Positions 28,219 to 36,993 of a DNA stretch of 64,000 bases are shown one piece after another. Under the pieces are notes generated by a model that ran no database searches, had not been told where the DNA came from, and worked only from the letters and a program-made list of their open reading frames with translations. The translations under genes and the position numbers were made by a program. The DNA lies in the NCBI RefSeq assembly GCF_900102075.1, contig NZ_FNAV01000005.1, forward strand, positions 1 to 64,000. The letters are read 5' to 3'. This stretch comes from Salipiger thiooxidans. Lineage in GTDB: Bacteria > Pseudomonadota > Alphaproteobacteria > Rhodobacterales > Rhodobacteraceae. Positions within the stretch are counted from its first letter, which is position 1, and the number at the start of each line of letters is the position of its first letter.

Positions 28219-28911
28219 TCAGACGCCGGTTGCGCGGAAAACCACGGTGATGGTCCGGCGCAGGATGTGGACGTCCGTCCCGAGGGACAGTTCCCGGTCG
28301 TAGGCACTGTCGAAGCGCGCGCGCTCGACGAAGTCGCTGAGGTGGCGTTCGGAAATCTGCCACGGGCCGGTGATGCCGGGGCGCAGCCGGTAATAGGCGC
28401 GGCCCGGGTAGAGCTCTTCCTGCGAGGGCATCATCGGGCGCGGCCCGACCAGCGACATGTCCCCGCGAAGCACGTTCCAGAGCTGCGGCAGTTCGTCGAC
28501 CGAGGTCTTGCGGATGATCTTGCCGATGGCGGTGACGCGCGGGTCGTTCTTCAGCTTCTGCGTCGCGTCCCATTCCTTGCGGGCGTCGGGATTGGCAGCA
28601 AGATGGTCCTCGAGCATCGCGTCGGCGCCATGCACCATGCTGCGCAGCTTCCACATCCGGAACAGGCGGCCACCCTGGCCGACGCGGATCTGGCTGTAGA
28701 ACGGGTTGCCGCCGTCGATCGCAACCAGCGCCGCGAAGAGCGCTATCACGGAAAGGGCAGTGGGCAGCATGAAGATGACGCACATCACGTCGAGCGCGCG
28801 CTTGAACAGGCCGCGGTACCAGTTGATGTCACCGGCGAAGACATAGGAATGTTCGAAATCAAGTGCTTGGGAGGTTCTCCCGTGGTCATCCTCTTCGACA
28901 TAGCTTTTCAT
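28219..28911 (-). CDS. Undecaprenyl-phosphate sugar phosphotransferase (priming enzyme, ExoY-like)
   Basis: 230 residues. One N-terminal membrane helix (ALDVMCVIFMLPTALSVIAL) precedes the bacterial sugar transferase domain: KLRSMVHGADAML, TSVDELPQLWNVLRGDMSLV followed by GPRP, and RLRPGITGPWQIS. The short form lacks the extra N-terminal helices of WbaP. It loads the first sugar phosphate onto undecaprenyl phosphate to start each repeat unit. The last residues (LRRTITVVFRATGV) are typical. Confidence 0.9.
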   Translation of the reverse strand: MKSYVEEDDHGRTSQALDFEHSYVFAGDINWYRGLFKRALDVMCVIFMLPTALSVIALFAALVAIDGGNPFYSQIRVGQGGRLFRMWKLRSMVHGADAMLEDHLAANPDARKEWDATQKLKNDPRVTAIGKIIRKTSVDELPQLWNVLRGDMSLVGPRPMMPSQEELYPGRAYYRLRPGITGPWQISERHLSDFVERARFDSAYDRELSLGTDVHILRRTITVVFRATGV

Positions 28912-29330
28912 AGGATGATACCTGCAATCTTAAAAATCATTTCAAATCCCCCAAAAATGGCGGCTTAGGTAAAAGTAACTGCGCGGAGTCCAACCCGGGT
29001 CATCCGACCCTTGCCTGTCCGCAACCATGAAATCTGACGAACCGCTGAGACAAAAACGTGCGGCCCGCGTGTAACCAATAACCCTCACCACGGCAGCAGC
29101 AAGGGATCCTCGAAAAAATACCAGCGACCGAAGCGCTCAACCTGTAATTAATTGATCACATGCGGTCTGGGCAACATCATTTCACGCCATGGGATAGACA
29201 TTTTCAATGATTCGTTGCCCGATCCATGCTCCGGCCCTAGACAGGCCGCACCGGACGCCTCATCCTTTGTCATGAGCGGCGCCTTGCGTCTGATTCCGAT
29301 TTTCATTTTACACAATTTCATGGGCGACAC
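28912..29330. promoter_or_regulatory. Divergent region between sugar transferase and AAA ATPase genes
   Basis: 419 bp, noticeably AT-richer than the genes (for example around 28,915-28,960 and 29,140-29,200). It must hold promoters for both directions. No repeat or recognised binding site was found. Confidence 0.4.
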
Positions 29331-30200
29331 GTGGCAAGCGAGCTTTTCAACTCACACTTCGGCTTTCGGGAGACGCCATTCGCGCTGACGCCGGACCCTG
29401 AGTTCCTGTACTGGTCTGCGCTGCACCGCAAGGCCTACACCGTTCTCGAATATGGCGTCGTGACCGGCGCGCCGATCACCGTCCTGACGGGCGAGGTCGG
29501 CGCCGGCAAGACCACGCTCCTGAGGCGTCTGCTCGGGTCGATCACCGCGGACCTCACCGTCGGGCTGATGTCGAATGCGCAGGCCGATCGCGGGGACCTG
29601 CTGCGCTGGGTGCTCGCAGCCTTCGGGCTGGACGCTCCCGACCGCGCGGATCCGGTCGCAATGTTCCACGCCTTCCAGGACTTCGTGGTCCGCGAATATT
29701 CGGAGGGGCGCCGGGTTCTGCTGATCATCGACGAGGCCCAGAACCTCGGGGCGCGGCGGCTCGAAGAGCTGCGGATGCTCACCAACGTGAACTCGGGCAA
29801 GGACGAGCTTCTGCAGCTGGTGCTGGTGGGGCAGCCCGAGCTCAAGGGCCTGCTGCGCTCGCCAAACCTGCGCCAGTTCGCGCAGCGGGTGTCGATCTTC
29901 TACCATCTCAAGCCGCTCGATCACGAGGGCACGACACAGTATATACAGCACCGCCTGCGCCACGTCGGCGGCAAGGGCGACGAGTTCAGCGCTGCGGCGG
30001 TGGCACGCATCTACAGCGAGTCGCACGGCGTCCCGCGCGTCACCAACAAGCTCTGCGAACTGTCGCTGGTCTATGCTGCCATGTCGGACAGCCCGACGGT
30101 CGAGCTCGAGCATGTCGTCGAAGTGCTCGACGACGGGCTCTTCATCGATACCGAGCCATTCGTCCTCGGTCCCGATGCGCTGAGCAAGGCGGCGGAATAG
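29331..30200 (+). CDS. AAA ATPase of exosortase/EPS locus (ExeA/GspA-like)
   Basis: 289 residues from a GTG start at 29,331; no ATG is available before the conserved FNSHFGFRETPFALTPDPEF. Walker A GEVGAGKTT at 54-62 and Walker B VLLIIDEAQNLG, with LRMLTNVNSGKDELLQLVLV, mark the AAA_22/ExeA family. Such ATPases accompany exosortase loci and are thought to help envelope assembly. A C-terminal domain for peptidoglycan or a tail anchor is not evident. Confidence 0.83.
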   Translation: MASELFNSHFGFRETPFALTPDPEFLYWSALHRKAYTVLEYGVVTGAPITVLTGEVGAGKTTLLRRLLGSITADLTVGLMSNAQADRGDLLRWVLAAFGLDAPDRADPVAMFHAFQDFVVREYSEGRRVLLIIDEAQNLGARRLEELRMLTNVNSGKDELLQLVLVGQPELKGLLRSPNLRQFAQRVSIFYHLKPLDHEGTTQYIQHRLRHVGGKGDEFSAAAVARIYSESHGVPRVTNKLCELSLVYAAMSDSPTVELEHVVEVLDDGLFIDTEPFVLGPDALSKAAE

Positions 30201-30357
30201 GGCTGTCGATACGTTCGGGCTGTGCCCGACAATTCGCCGGGACTCCGTGTAAGAAATCCGCACATCTCATTCCGTATGGGAGTTGCGGCAGCGAATGCTT
30301 GAAATGAACATTTCGATGCTACATTGATACCTCGTATATGTATCTGACGAGGTATCA

Positions 30358-30627
30358 GTGTCGCAGGACGGGCAGACTGATTTCCAAACGCAAACTCCGG
30401 TGTTGCTTCTGGCACTCGCCGTGTCGAGCCCAGTGTTCTGGATCGTCCTGGCGATTGCGCTGCATTCGGGATCCGGACTGGCGACATCGCTGCTCTGGGC
30501 GGTGGCCTCTACCCTTGCGTCCTTCGGGTCTGCCTACGTGTTGCTCTACCTTCGCAAGCGGCTGACCGAGGCGAATCTTCGTGCCGAAGCTGCAGCGAAA
30601 CCCGGCGCGCCGGAACCGCATAGGTAG
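30358..30627 (+). CDS. Small two-helix membrane protein, unknown
   Basis: 89 residues from a GTG at 30,358 with GACGAGG a few bases upstream. Two membrane segments (LLLALAVSSPVFWIVLAIAL and LLWAVASTLASFGSAYVLLY) are followed by a charged cytoplasmic tail. It lies between the AAA ATPase and the putative sorted protein. No family recognised; the start is the weakest part of the call. Confidence 0.5.
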   Translation: MSQDGQTDFQTQTPVLLLALAVSSPVFWIVLAIALHSGSGLATSLLWAVASTLASFGSAYVLLYLRKRLTEANLRAEAAAKPGAPEPHR

Positions 30628-30696
30628 AGTAAATTCTGCCATCACATCCTACTGTTGACATTTGCCGGCCGGGTAGTCAGTCGTTGTACGGTCTCC

Positions 30697-30720
30697 GGAA
30701 ATATACTTAATATATTTCGG
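30697..30720. promoter_or_regulatory. AT-rich inverted repeat upstream of the sorted-protein gene
   Basis: GAAATATA at 30,698-30,705 and TATATTTC at 30,711-30,718 pair perfectly around CTTAA, extended by one more G/C pair. It lies about 95 bp before the start at 30,814 in an otherwise GC-rich region, suggesting an operator. Confidence 0.5.
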
Positions 30721-30813
30721 GAGCTTGATCCGTAGACACGTTTGCGACCTTGAGATTTCCCTCAGATCGGGCAAACTATTGGAACAAATTTTTATATTGG
30801 GTGAAGCATAGAC

Positions 30814-31464
30814 ATGGTCATACCGCGATATATTCCCAGCCTAATGGCGGCCTTGGTTCTTGCCGTTTTCACCAGTGTCCCGCAGCACGTCGCTGCAGAA
30901 ACCTATCCCACCTTCACCATCGACCTTGATCAGTCGGAGATCTCCGTCACCACGGCGAGCTGTGCCTCGAACTGCGGTGTCGCGGGCAGCTTCTCGCAGT
31001 CCGGCGAGGTCGACGTGAACTTCTCGGGCAATGGCGATGTGGTCGCCCTGTCCAACCTCATCCAATGGACGATGGCGGCGCCGGCCGCGGTCTTCGGGGG
31101 TATCTACAACGTCACGCTCGACCTGTTCTTCTCGGCGCCCGATGAGCAGGCGTCCTCCACGAAGGGGGGCGGTCTTTTCTGGTCCTTCCTCGGTATCGTT
31201 TCCGGCGGCACCGTGGCCTGGATCGATGCCTACCAGACGGTGAGCTTCGATCAGGGGTCCGACATCGGCGTATGGCTCGAGAAAGGATCGGCCTTCTCGT
31301 TCGGCAAGACGGTCACGAGCGACGTTTACCTGGTCGCCGAGAACCTCGTTCCGCTTGATGCTCCCGCGCCGACCCCGGTCCCGCCGCTGCTTCCGGTCTT
31401 GGCGCTGGCTCTCGGTGGACTGTTCTACTGGGGCAAACGTCAGAAGCCGGCTCTGTCAGTCTGA
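30814..31464 (+). CDS. Candidate exosortase-sorted secreted protein (VPLPA-CTERM-like tail)
   Basis: 216 residues. Signal peptide about 1-28 (SLMAALVLAVFTSVPQHVAA). The mature beta-rich domain has a close cysteine pair in SCASNCG. The C-terminus has the tripartite form of an exosortase signal: a Pro-rich motif PTPVPPLLP, a hydrophobic helix VLALALGGLFYWG and the basic tail KRQKP. The motif departs from canonical VPLPA (here VPPLLP), so recognition by the XrtD at 23,330 is a prediction from architecture and linkage. A strong terminator follows. Function of the mature domain unknown. Confidence 0.7.
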   Translation: MVIPRYIPSLMAALVLAVFTSVPQHVAAETYPTFTIDLDQSEISVTTASCASNCGVAGSFSQSGEVDVNFSGNGDVVALSNLIQWTMAAPAAVFGGIYNVTLDLFFSAPDEQASSTKGGGLFWSFLGIVSGGTVAWIDAYQTVSFDQGSDIGVWLEKGSAFSFGKTVTSDVYLVAENLVPLDAPAPTPVPPLLPVLALALGGLFYWGKRQKPALSV

Positions 31465-31490
31465 CATCTTCCATGTTCTGAATTCCGCTG

Positions 31491-31525
31491 CCCGATCTGG
31501 CCCAGGCCAGGTCGGGTTTGCTTTT
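31491..31525 (+). terminator. Rho-independent terminator
   Basis: CCCGATCTGGCC (31,491-31,502) pairs with GGCCAGGTCGGG (31,505-31,516), with one G-U pair and a two-base loop, followed by TTTGCTTTT. It ends the transcript of the sorted-protein gene. Confidence 0.85.
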
Positions 31526-31538
31526 CGCTGACGCGGAA

Positions 31539-32657
31539 TCAGGAGGCGTATTCGCCCAATTCCAGGCCAAGCCGTTCAGCCAGCATGTGGGCGCGCCGCA
31601 GGCCGACGTCCGACCAGTCGAAGGCGCGCACGCCCTTGGTCGAGCGAGCCGCCCATTGCGCGCGCGTCTCGGGATCGAGGGCGAAGTCGCGCAGCGCCGT
31701 GGCGATGCTTCCGGGATCCAAGGGATCGACGATGCGCACGTGGCCGGCATCCCCAAGCCGTCCGCCGCCCATCGTCGTCGCGATGATCGGCAGCCCGCGC
31801 GCCGCGGCCTCGTAGGTCACCAGCGGATCGCCTTCCTCAAGCGAAGGCAGAACGAAGGCGTCTGCCTGAGAATAGAGCGCATCGACGTCCCGGACGAAAC
31901 CGAGCGTGCGCACGTCGTCGCGTTCGAGGTGGGGCGCGAAGCGTTCCTGCAGCGCGGGCTCGAGCTGGCCCGCGATCCAGAGCTCCGCGTCGATCCCGGC
32001 TTCGACCCAACCGCGAAGCAGCAGGTGCAGGCCCTTGCGAACGCTGCCCCAGCCGACGAAGAGGAACACGGGGCGGTTCCGTCGCACAGGAGACAGGCTG
32101 GGCGCGGGCGCCCGGTCGAGATCGACGCCGTAGCTGGTCGACAACAGCGCCGATTCGGGTAGCTGCGAACCGACAAGTGCGCTCTCCACGCCGGGGCTGG
32201 GCGCAAAGAAGATGTCCGTCATCGCCAGCTTCTCTTCTTCCTCGGCGATTCTTGCGTCAGTAATGCCATGCCCCGGGGAGAGCCCCTCGGCGTCATAGGC
32301 CTCGTCGAGAATCGTCCGGGCCGAGGCCATGCGGGAGTTGATTCCCTCTCCTACGATCGGCACCCCGAGGCTCTTGGCCCAGTGGTAGGCCTGCAGGCTC
32401 GCGTGGGGCCAGAGATAGGCGATGTCGCCTTCGCGAAGCGTCCTGCGGAAGCAGAGTTCGGACCGTCGAGTCGCGGTTGCCTCGACGTATTTGTAGGGGA
32501 GGGATGCCAGAAATCCCGGCAAGGCGGTCTGGTAGCTCACGCCCGGGCGTTTCGCGCGGGCACGGTTCACGAAAAGCGGTCCGGACAGACCGCCGCGCGC
32601 CATCGCCGAAAGCAGGGAGGCGCAGGTCTGGCTGGGGCCAACGCCATCGGCGGCCAT
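31539..32657 (-). CDS. GT4-family glycosyltransferase
   Basis: 372 residues with two Rossmann halves. The C-terminal half has RPVFLFVGWGSVRKGLHLLL, DAFVLPSLEEGDPLVTYEAA with the conserved E-x7-E type motif, and GLPIIATTMGGG. The N-terminal half has IAYLWPHASLQAYHWAKSLG. It is a retaining glycosyltransferase that would add one sugar to the EPS unit using a nucleotide sugar; donor and linkage unknown. It is transcribed alone, facing the downstream glycosyltransferase operon. Confidence 0.85.
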   Translation of the reverse strand: MAADGVGPSQTCASLLSAMARGGLSGPLFVNRARAKRPGVSYQTALPGFLASLPYKYVEATATRRSELCFRRTLREGDIAYLWPHASLQAYHWAKSLGVPIVGEGINSRMASARTILDEAYDAEGLSPGHGITDARIAEEEEKLAMTDIFFAPSPGVESALVGSQLPESALLSTSYGVDLDRAPAPSLSPVRRNRPVFLFVGWGSVRKGLHLLLRGWVEAGIDAELWIAGQLEPALQERFAPHLERDDVRTLGFVRDVDALYSQADAFVLPSLEEGDPLVTYEAAARGLPIIATTMGGGRLGDAGHVRIVDPLDPGSIATALRDFALDPETRAQWAARSTKGVRAFDWSDVGLRRAHMLAERLGLELGEYAS

Positions 32658-32843
32658 CGGCAGAAGTGTAAGAAGACGTGTCAGCGTGCCGCTCGCTTCT
32701 CGAAATCAAAAGCTAAAAATATCTTGTATTCCAACCTTGCCTGACGGCGCATGCAGGTCAATGCTTGCAATGTTCCGGCAACCCGGGCATGGTTCAGCTA
32801 TTGATATTATCAACGCCAACTCCTTTTTGGGAAGCGTTTTCTG

Positions 32844-33818
32844 ATGCTGAATATTACCAGTTCCGATCCGGTGCTTTCAATTGTCGTGGTCAGCTACAAT
32901 ACACGTGAGATGACACTGGAGTGTCTTCGCTCGATAGTTGCAGAGACACGGATTCCTTATGAAGTGATCGTCGTCGACAACGATTCGAATGACGGATCCG
33001 CCGAAGCCATCGCCGCAGAATTCCCGACCTTCGTGCTCATGGCCGAGACCGAGAATCACGGCTTTGCAAAGGCCAACAACATCGCCGCGCAGCGCGCCCG
33101 AGGCGAATACCTCCTTCTTCTCAATCCCGACACGGTGGTCCTCGACGGGGCGCTCGACAAGCTCGTGAGCTTTGCCGAACGCCGCCCCTCCGCGCGGATC
33201 TGGGGTGGGCGGACGCTCTACGGCGACCGATCGCTCAACGTGACCAACTGCTGGCGGCGGATGACGCTCTGGGGGCTCACTTCGCAGGTGTTGGGGCTCA
33301 ACTCGATCTTCCGTGACAGCGCGATCTTCAACCCCGAGGGCTACGGCGGCTGGCCGCGCGACACCGAGCGCGAGGTCGATATCGTCACCGGTTGCCTGCT
33401 GCTCATCCGGCGCAGCTTCTGGGAAGAGCTCGGTGGCTTCGATCTCTGTTTCCGCATGTACGGCGAAGAGGCGGACCTCTGCCTGCGCGCACGGGCGTAC
33501 GGCGCACGGCCGCTGATGACGCCCGGGGTCGAGATCGTTCACTACAAGGGCGCCTCTGAGAAGGTGCGCGCCGACAAGCTCGTACGGCTGATGCGCGGCA
33601 AGATCTCGCTGCTCGACGTCCACATGACCGGGCTTGCGCATCCGGTCGGCCGCCTTCTGCTGTCGCTCTGGCCGCTGAGCCGTGCCGTCTATTCCACCCT
33701 ACTCGGGCGTCGCGAATCCGCTCGCACTTGGCGCGAGGTCTGGTCACGGCGCGGCGAGTGGCGCGATGGCTGGCCAAGAGAGATCGCCACGTCACCAGTG
33801 ACGGCCAAAGCGGTCTGA
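32844..33818 (+). CDS. GT2-family glycosyltransferase (rhamnosyltransferase-like)
   Basis: 324 residues. GT-A fold: LSIVVVSYNTREMTLECLRS, VIVVDNDSNDGSAEAI, GFAKANNIAAQRARGEYLLL, then the metal-binding LNPDTVV, and FDLCFRMYGEEADLCLRARA. The WbbL/rhamnosyltransferase subgroup is the nearest by motif pattern. It is first in a run of five EPS genes with tight spacing (next gene 4 bp away). Confidence 0.87.
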   Translation: MLNITSSDPVLSIVVVSYNTREMTLECLRSIVAETRIPYEVIVVDNDSNDGSAEAIAAEFPTFVLMAETENHGFAKANNIAAQRARGEYLLLLNPDTVVLDGALDKLVSFAERRPSARIWGGRTLYGDRSLNVTNCWRRMTLWGLTSQVLGLNSIFRDSAIFNPEGYGGWPRDTEREVDIVTGCLLLIRRSFWEELGGFDLCFRMYGEEADLCLRARAYGARPLMTPGVEIVHYKGASEKVRADKLVRLMRGKISLLDVHMTGLAHPVGRLLLSLWPLSRAVYSTLLGRRESARTWREVWSRRGEWRDGWPREIATSPVTAKAV

Positions 33819-33822
33819 GCCC

Positions 33823-35301
33823 ATGGCCAAGGCTGCCGCACTGCCAGGCACCGCAAGCGCCAACACGATCCGGGTGATTCCGGAGAGCACGAGCACCCTC
33901 GGCGTGGGGATGGTCGCGCTCTTTATCGTGGCGCTTCTGGTTCCGCTGGTTATCCAGGTCGGCCCGCTGCGGCTGTCCTTTTATCGTGTCGTTCTGCTGG
34001 CGACTTTCTTCCCGACCGTCGTCCAGATCTTCCGCAACCCGTCCATACGGATCTGCAGCGTCGACATTCTCGTCACGGCATTCACCTTCTACGTGGCCTT
34101 GTCCTTCGCCGTGACCGGGGCATCGGTCGCCACCATCGGCATCCACATCGTCGAGACGCTGGGGCCCTACTGCCTCGCGCGGGCCTTCATCCGCACCTCC
34201 GAGGATTTCATCCGCTGCGCCCGGGTGTTCGTGCTCTGCATCATCCTGACCATCCCATTTGCGCTTTACGAGAACGTCACGCGGGACCCCATCATCCTGA
34301 CCGTGCTCGGCAAGTTCCTGAAGGTGCTCCCGAACGTCCCGCACGAGCAACGCTTCGGGCTCGACCGCGCGCAGGTGGTCTTCGATCATCCGATCCTTTA
34401 CGGCCTCTTCTCTGCGGGCGGATTCTCGTTCGCGCTCTACACGTGGCGCCTGCGCTCGGGCACCCGGCCGGCGTTCGTCGCCGGGGCGCTGGTCGGCCTC
34501 GCGGCTTTCCAGTCGCTGTCCTCCGCTGCGCTGGTCTGCGTCGCGCTTCAGGCGGGGCTCTTCGCCTACGACCGCATTATGCGAGCGTGGCGGGGGCGGT
34601 GGGCCGCGCTGCTCTGGAGCGGGGGCATCCTCTACACGGTGCTTGAACTGGCATCGAACCGTTCGATGGCGCAGATTTCGATCTCGTTCCTCGCGATGAA
34701 TCCGGGCACCGCCTGGACCCGCCTCCTGGTGAACGAAGCCGCGGTCGAGGAAATCAAGAAGTTCCCCTTCTTCGGAGCCGGACTCGGATACGAATGGCAC
34801 CCGCCGTCACACGTGGTCACCACCAGCATCGACAACTTCTGGCTCGCGGTGGCCTTTCGCAACGGCTACCCCTCCGCTGCCCTCATCCTCGCTGCGGCGC
34901 TTGCAGCGCTGATCGTGGTCGGGCGCGTCCGCCAAGAGGACGAGCGCGTGCGGGCCTGCCAGACGGCGTTCTGTATTACATTGGCCTCACTCTCGGTGTC
35001 GACCTTCACGGTTCACATGTGGAATGCCAGCTATGTCCTGTTGTTCTATCTGCTGGGCTGCGCGCTTTGGGTGCGGGACGCGCCCGCTGCGGTGGAAACG
35101 ACAGTGCCGGAGACGGAGGAGGCCGATACGGGCTCGCGTGTCCAATATACCCGCTTCGCGTCGCGCGGAAATTCGAGGGTGCTCGCAGGAGCACCTCCCG
35201 TGAACCGGACCCAGTCCTCCGCCGCATCGCAGCCGGCGAGTCCCACCAACCATGCAGCACCGCTCCGGTCGACCGGACGGGTGCCCCCCATTGGAGACTA
35301 G
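33823..35301 (+). CDS. O-antigen ligase/EPS polymerase-like membrane protein (Wzy-type)
   Basis: 492 residues with about ten to eleven membrane helices (LGVGMVALFIVALLVPLVIQ, FVAGALVGLAAFQSLSSAAL, ALILAAALAALIVVGRV). A large outside loop (residues about 275-335) carries conserved polar sequence and the WHPPSHVVTTSIDNFWL segment typical of Wzy/WaaL-type proteins. The C-terminal 60 residues are hydrophilic and low in complexity. It likely links repeat units outside the inner membrane. Sequence conservation in this class is low, so the call rests on topology and context. Confidence 0.78.
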   Translation: MAKAAALPGTASANTIRVIPESTSTLGVGMVALFIVALLVPLVIQVGPLRLSFYRVVLLATFFPTVVQIFRNPSIRICSVDILVTAFTFYVALSFAVTGASVATIGIHIVETLGPYCLARAFIRTSEDFIRCARVFVLCIILTIPFALYENVTRDPIILTVLGKFLKVLPNVPHEQRFGLDRAQVVFDHPILYGLFSAGGFSFALYTWRLRSGTRPAFVAGALVGLAAFQSLSSAALVCVALQAGLFAYDRIMRAWRGRWAALLWSGGILYTVLELASNRSMAQISISFLAMNPGTAWTRLLVNEAAVEEIKKFPFFGAGLGYEWHPPSHVVTTSIDNFWLAVAFRNGYPSAALILAAALAALIVVGRVRQEDERVRACQTAFCITLASLSVSTFTVHMWNASYVLLFYLLGCALWVRDAPAAVETTVPETEEADTGSRVQYTRFASRGNSRVLAGAPPVNRTQSSAASQPASPTNHAAPLRSTGRVPPIGD

Positions 35302-35306
35302 AGACA

Positions 35307-36071
35307 ATGGCACTTCGCGATCAGCTTGCACGAAGCCTTCCCGTTCCCCTGCGGCGTACGATCTACAACCAATACCGGGCCTTCAGCCTCCTCAGAAACC
35401 GCATTACCGCCCGCGATGGCGTGGTGACCCTCAACGGTGTCCGGCTGCACGCCGATGCCGCCAAGCTGGGACAGGAAGTCGTCGACCTGATCCTGCGCGG
35501 TGACTATGAGGGGCGCGAGGCGCGCATGGTGCGCATGTTCCTCGAGCCCGAGGATGTGGTCATCGAGCTTGGCGCCGGCATCGGCTACATCGGTATGCTC
35601 TGCGCGCAGACGGTCGGCGTTGAGAGCGTTCACAGCTTCGAGGCCAACCCGCTGATGGAGCCGGTGATCCGGGCCAACTACGCGCTCAATGCCGGGGCCC
35701 CGCACCTCTCCATCGGGTTCCTGACCGACCATGATGGCGAGGCGACGCTGCACGTCCCCGAACTGTTTTGGGCCGCCTCGACGACCCCGATGGCCGGTGC
35801 GCGCGAAGTTCGCACGCCCTGCATCGAGCTCAACCGGACGGTAGCCGAGATCCGGCCGAGCTTCCTCATCATGGATATCGAGGGCGGCGAGATCGACGTC
35901 ATCCAGCACCTCGCGCCGTCCACGATCCGCAAGGTTGCGATGGAGCTGCACCCTGGTGTGGTCGGCGAGGAGGCCATCGCCGGCATGGAGGCCAAGCTGC
36001 GCGACATGGGGTTCGAGCGGCGCTGGATCTCGAATGCGGGAGAACACGCGTATTATGAGCGCGCCGACTGA
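35307..36071 (+). CDS. FkbM-family methyltransferase
   Basis: 254 residues from the ATG at 35,307 with GGAGAC upstream. S-adenosylmethionine site VVIELGAGIGYIGMLCAQ, then HSFEANPLMEPVIRANYALN, and the FkbM hallmark FLIMDIEGGEIDVIQHL. It would O-methylate a sugar hydroxyl on the EPS. It overlaps the next glycosyltransferase by 17 bases. Confidence 0.87.
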   Translation: MALRDQLARSLPVPLRRTIYNQYRAFSLLRNRITARDGVVTLNGVRLHADAAKLGQEVVDLILRGDYEGREARMVRMFLEPEDVVIELGAGIGYIGMLCAQTVGVESVHSFEANPLMEPVIRANYALNAGAPHLSIGFLTDHDGEATLHVPELFWAASTTPMAGAREVRTPCIELNRTVAEIRPSFLIMDIEGGEIDVIQHLAPSTIRKVAMELHPGVVGEEAIAGMEAKLRDMGFERRWISNAGEHAYYERAD

Positions 36072-36993
36072 GAATCGCGGATCCGGAGACCCTACGTTGA
36101 GTGAAGTACCGACAGTTTCTGTCGTTTTGCCAGTGCACAACCGCAGCAGCCTCGTGACGCGCGCCATCGACAGCGTGCTCGGGCAGACGTACCGCGATAT
36201 CGAGTTGATCGCCGTCGACGATGCGTCCACGGACGACACGCCCGACACGCTCGCGCGATACTCCCACGATCCCCGTTTCCGGACGGTGCGCAACGCGCAG
36301 AACCTTGGCGCGGCGGGCACCCGGAACGTCGGCATCGGGCTCGCCCGTGGGCGCTACCTGGCGTTCCAGGACAGCGACGACCGCTGGTTCCCCGAGAAGT
36401 TGGAGACCCAGCTCAAGGTGCTGCAGGCAAGCGCGGATTGCCGCGCCTGTTACAGCGGCGCGGTCTATTATTCGAAGGAGCATAGCTACTACATTCCGCG
36501 CGAAGGGGCGCGCGGAGCGCCGAAGGGCGACATCTTCGCCGACACGCTGATGATCAATCCGACGACGCCGCAGACGCTGCTGATCGAGCGCAGCCTGCTG
36601 ACCGAGACCGGGGTGTTCGACGATACCCTGCGGATCAACGAGGATTGGGATCTCGCGCTGCGACTGGCCCGTGCGACGCCGTTCGCCTTCGTGCCCGAGC
36701 CCTTGGTGATGATCTACCGAACTCCGGACAGCGTCTCGTCGCACATGGCGCGGGACACCGCTTTCCGGGTCCGCATGCTTGATCAATATGCCGAAGATTT
36801 CGCGCACAACACCGCGGCGCGGAGCCGTCAGAACTACGTCCTCGGAAGCCAATACCTCGCGCTCGGCGATCATCGGAACGCTATGCGCTACTTCGCCGAA
36901 GCGATGCGCGACGTCCCGTCGTCGCGCGGGGCGGCACAGATGCTGCGGGTGGCGCTGAGCTGGTCGACCCGATGGGCGAGGAAAGGGCGATGA
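36055..36993 (+). CDS. GT2-family glycosyltransferase
   Basis: 312 residues from the ATG at 36,055 with GGGAGAA about ten bases upstream, inside the end of the FkbM gene. GT-A landmarks: VSVVLPVHNRSSLVTRAIDS, LIAVDDASTDDTPDTLA, GAAGTRNVGIGLARGRYLAF followed by the nucleotide-metal motif QDSDDRW, then INEDWDLALRLA. An inverting transferase of the EPS operon. The stop overlaps the next start (ATGA). Confidence 0.87.
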   Translation: MSAPTENRGSGDPTLSEVPTVSVVLPVHNRSSLVTRAIDSVLGQTYRDIELIAVDDASTDDTPDTLARYSHDPRFRTVRNAQNLGAAGTRNVGIGLARGRYLAFQDSDDRWFPEKLETQLKVLQASADCRACYSGAVYYSKEHSYYIPREGARGAPKGDIFADTLMINPTTPQTLLIERSLLTETGVFDDTLRINEDWDLALRLARATPFAFVPEPLVMIYRTPDSVSSHMARDTAFRVRMLDQYAEDFAHNTAARSRQNYVLGSQYLALGDHRNAMRYFAEAMRDVPSSRGAAQMLRVALSWSTRWARKGR

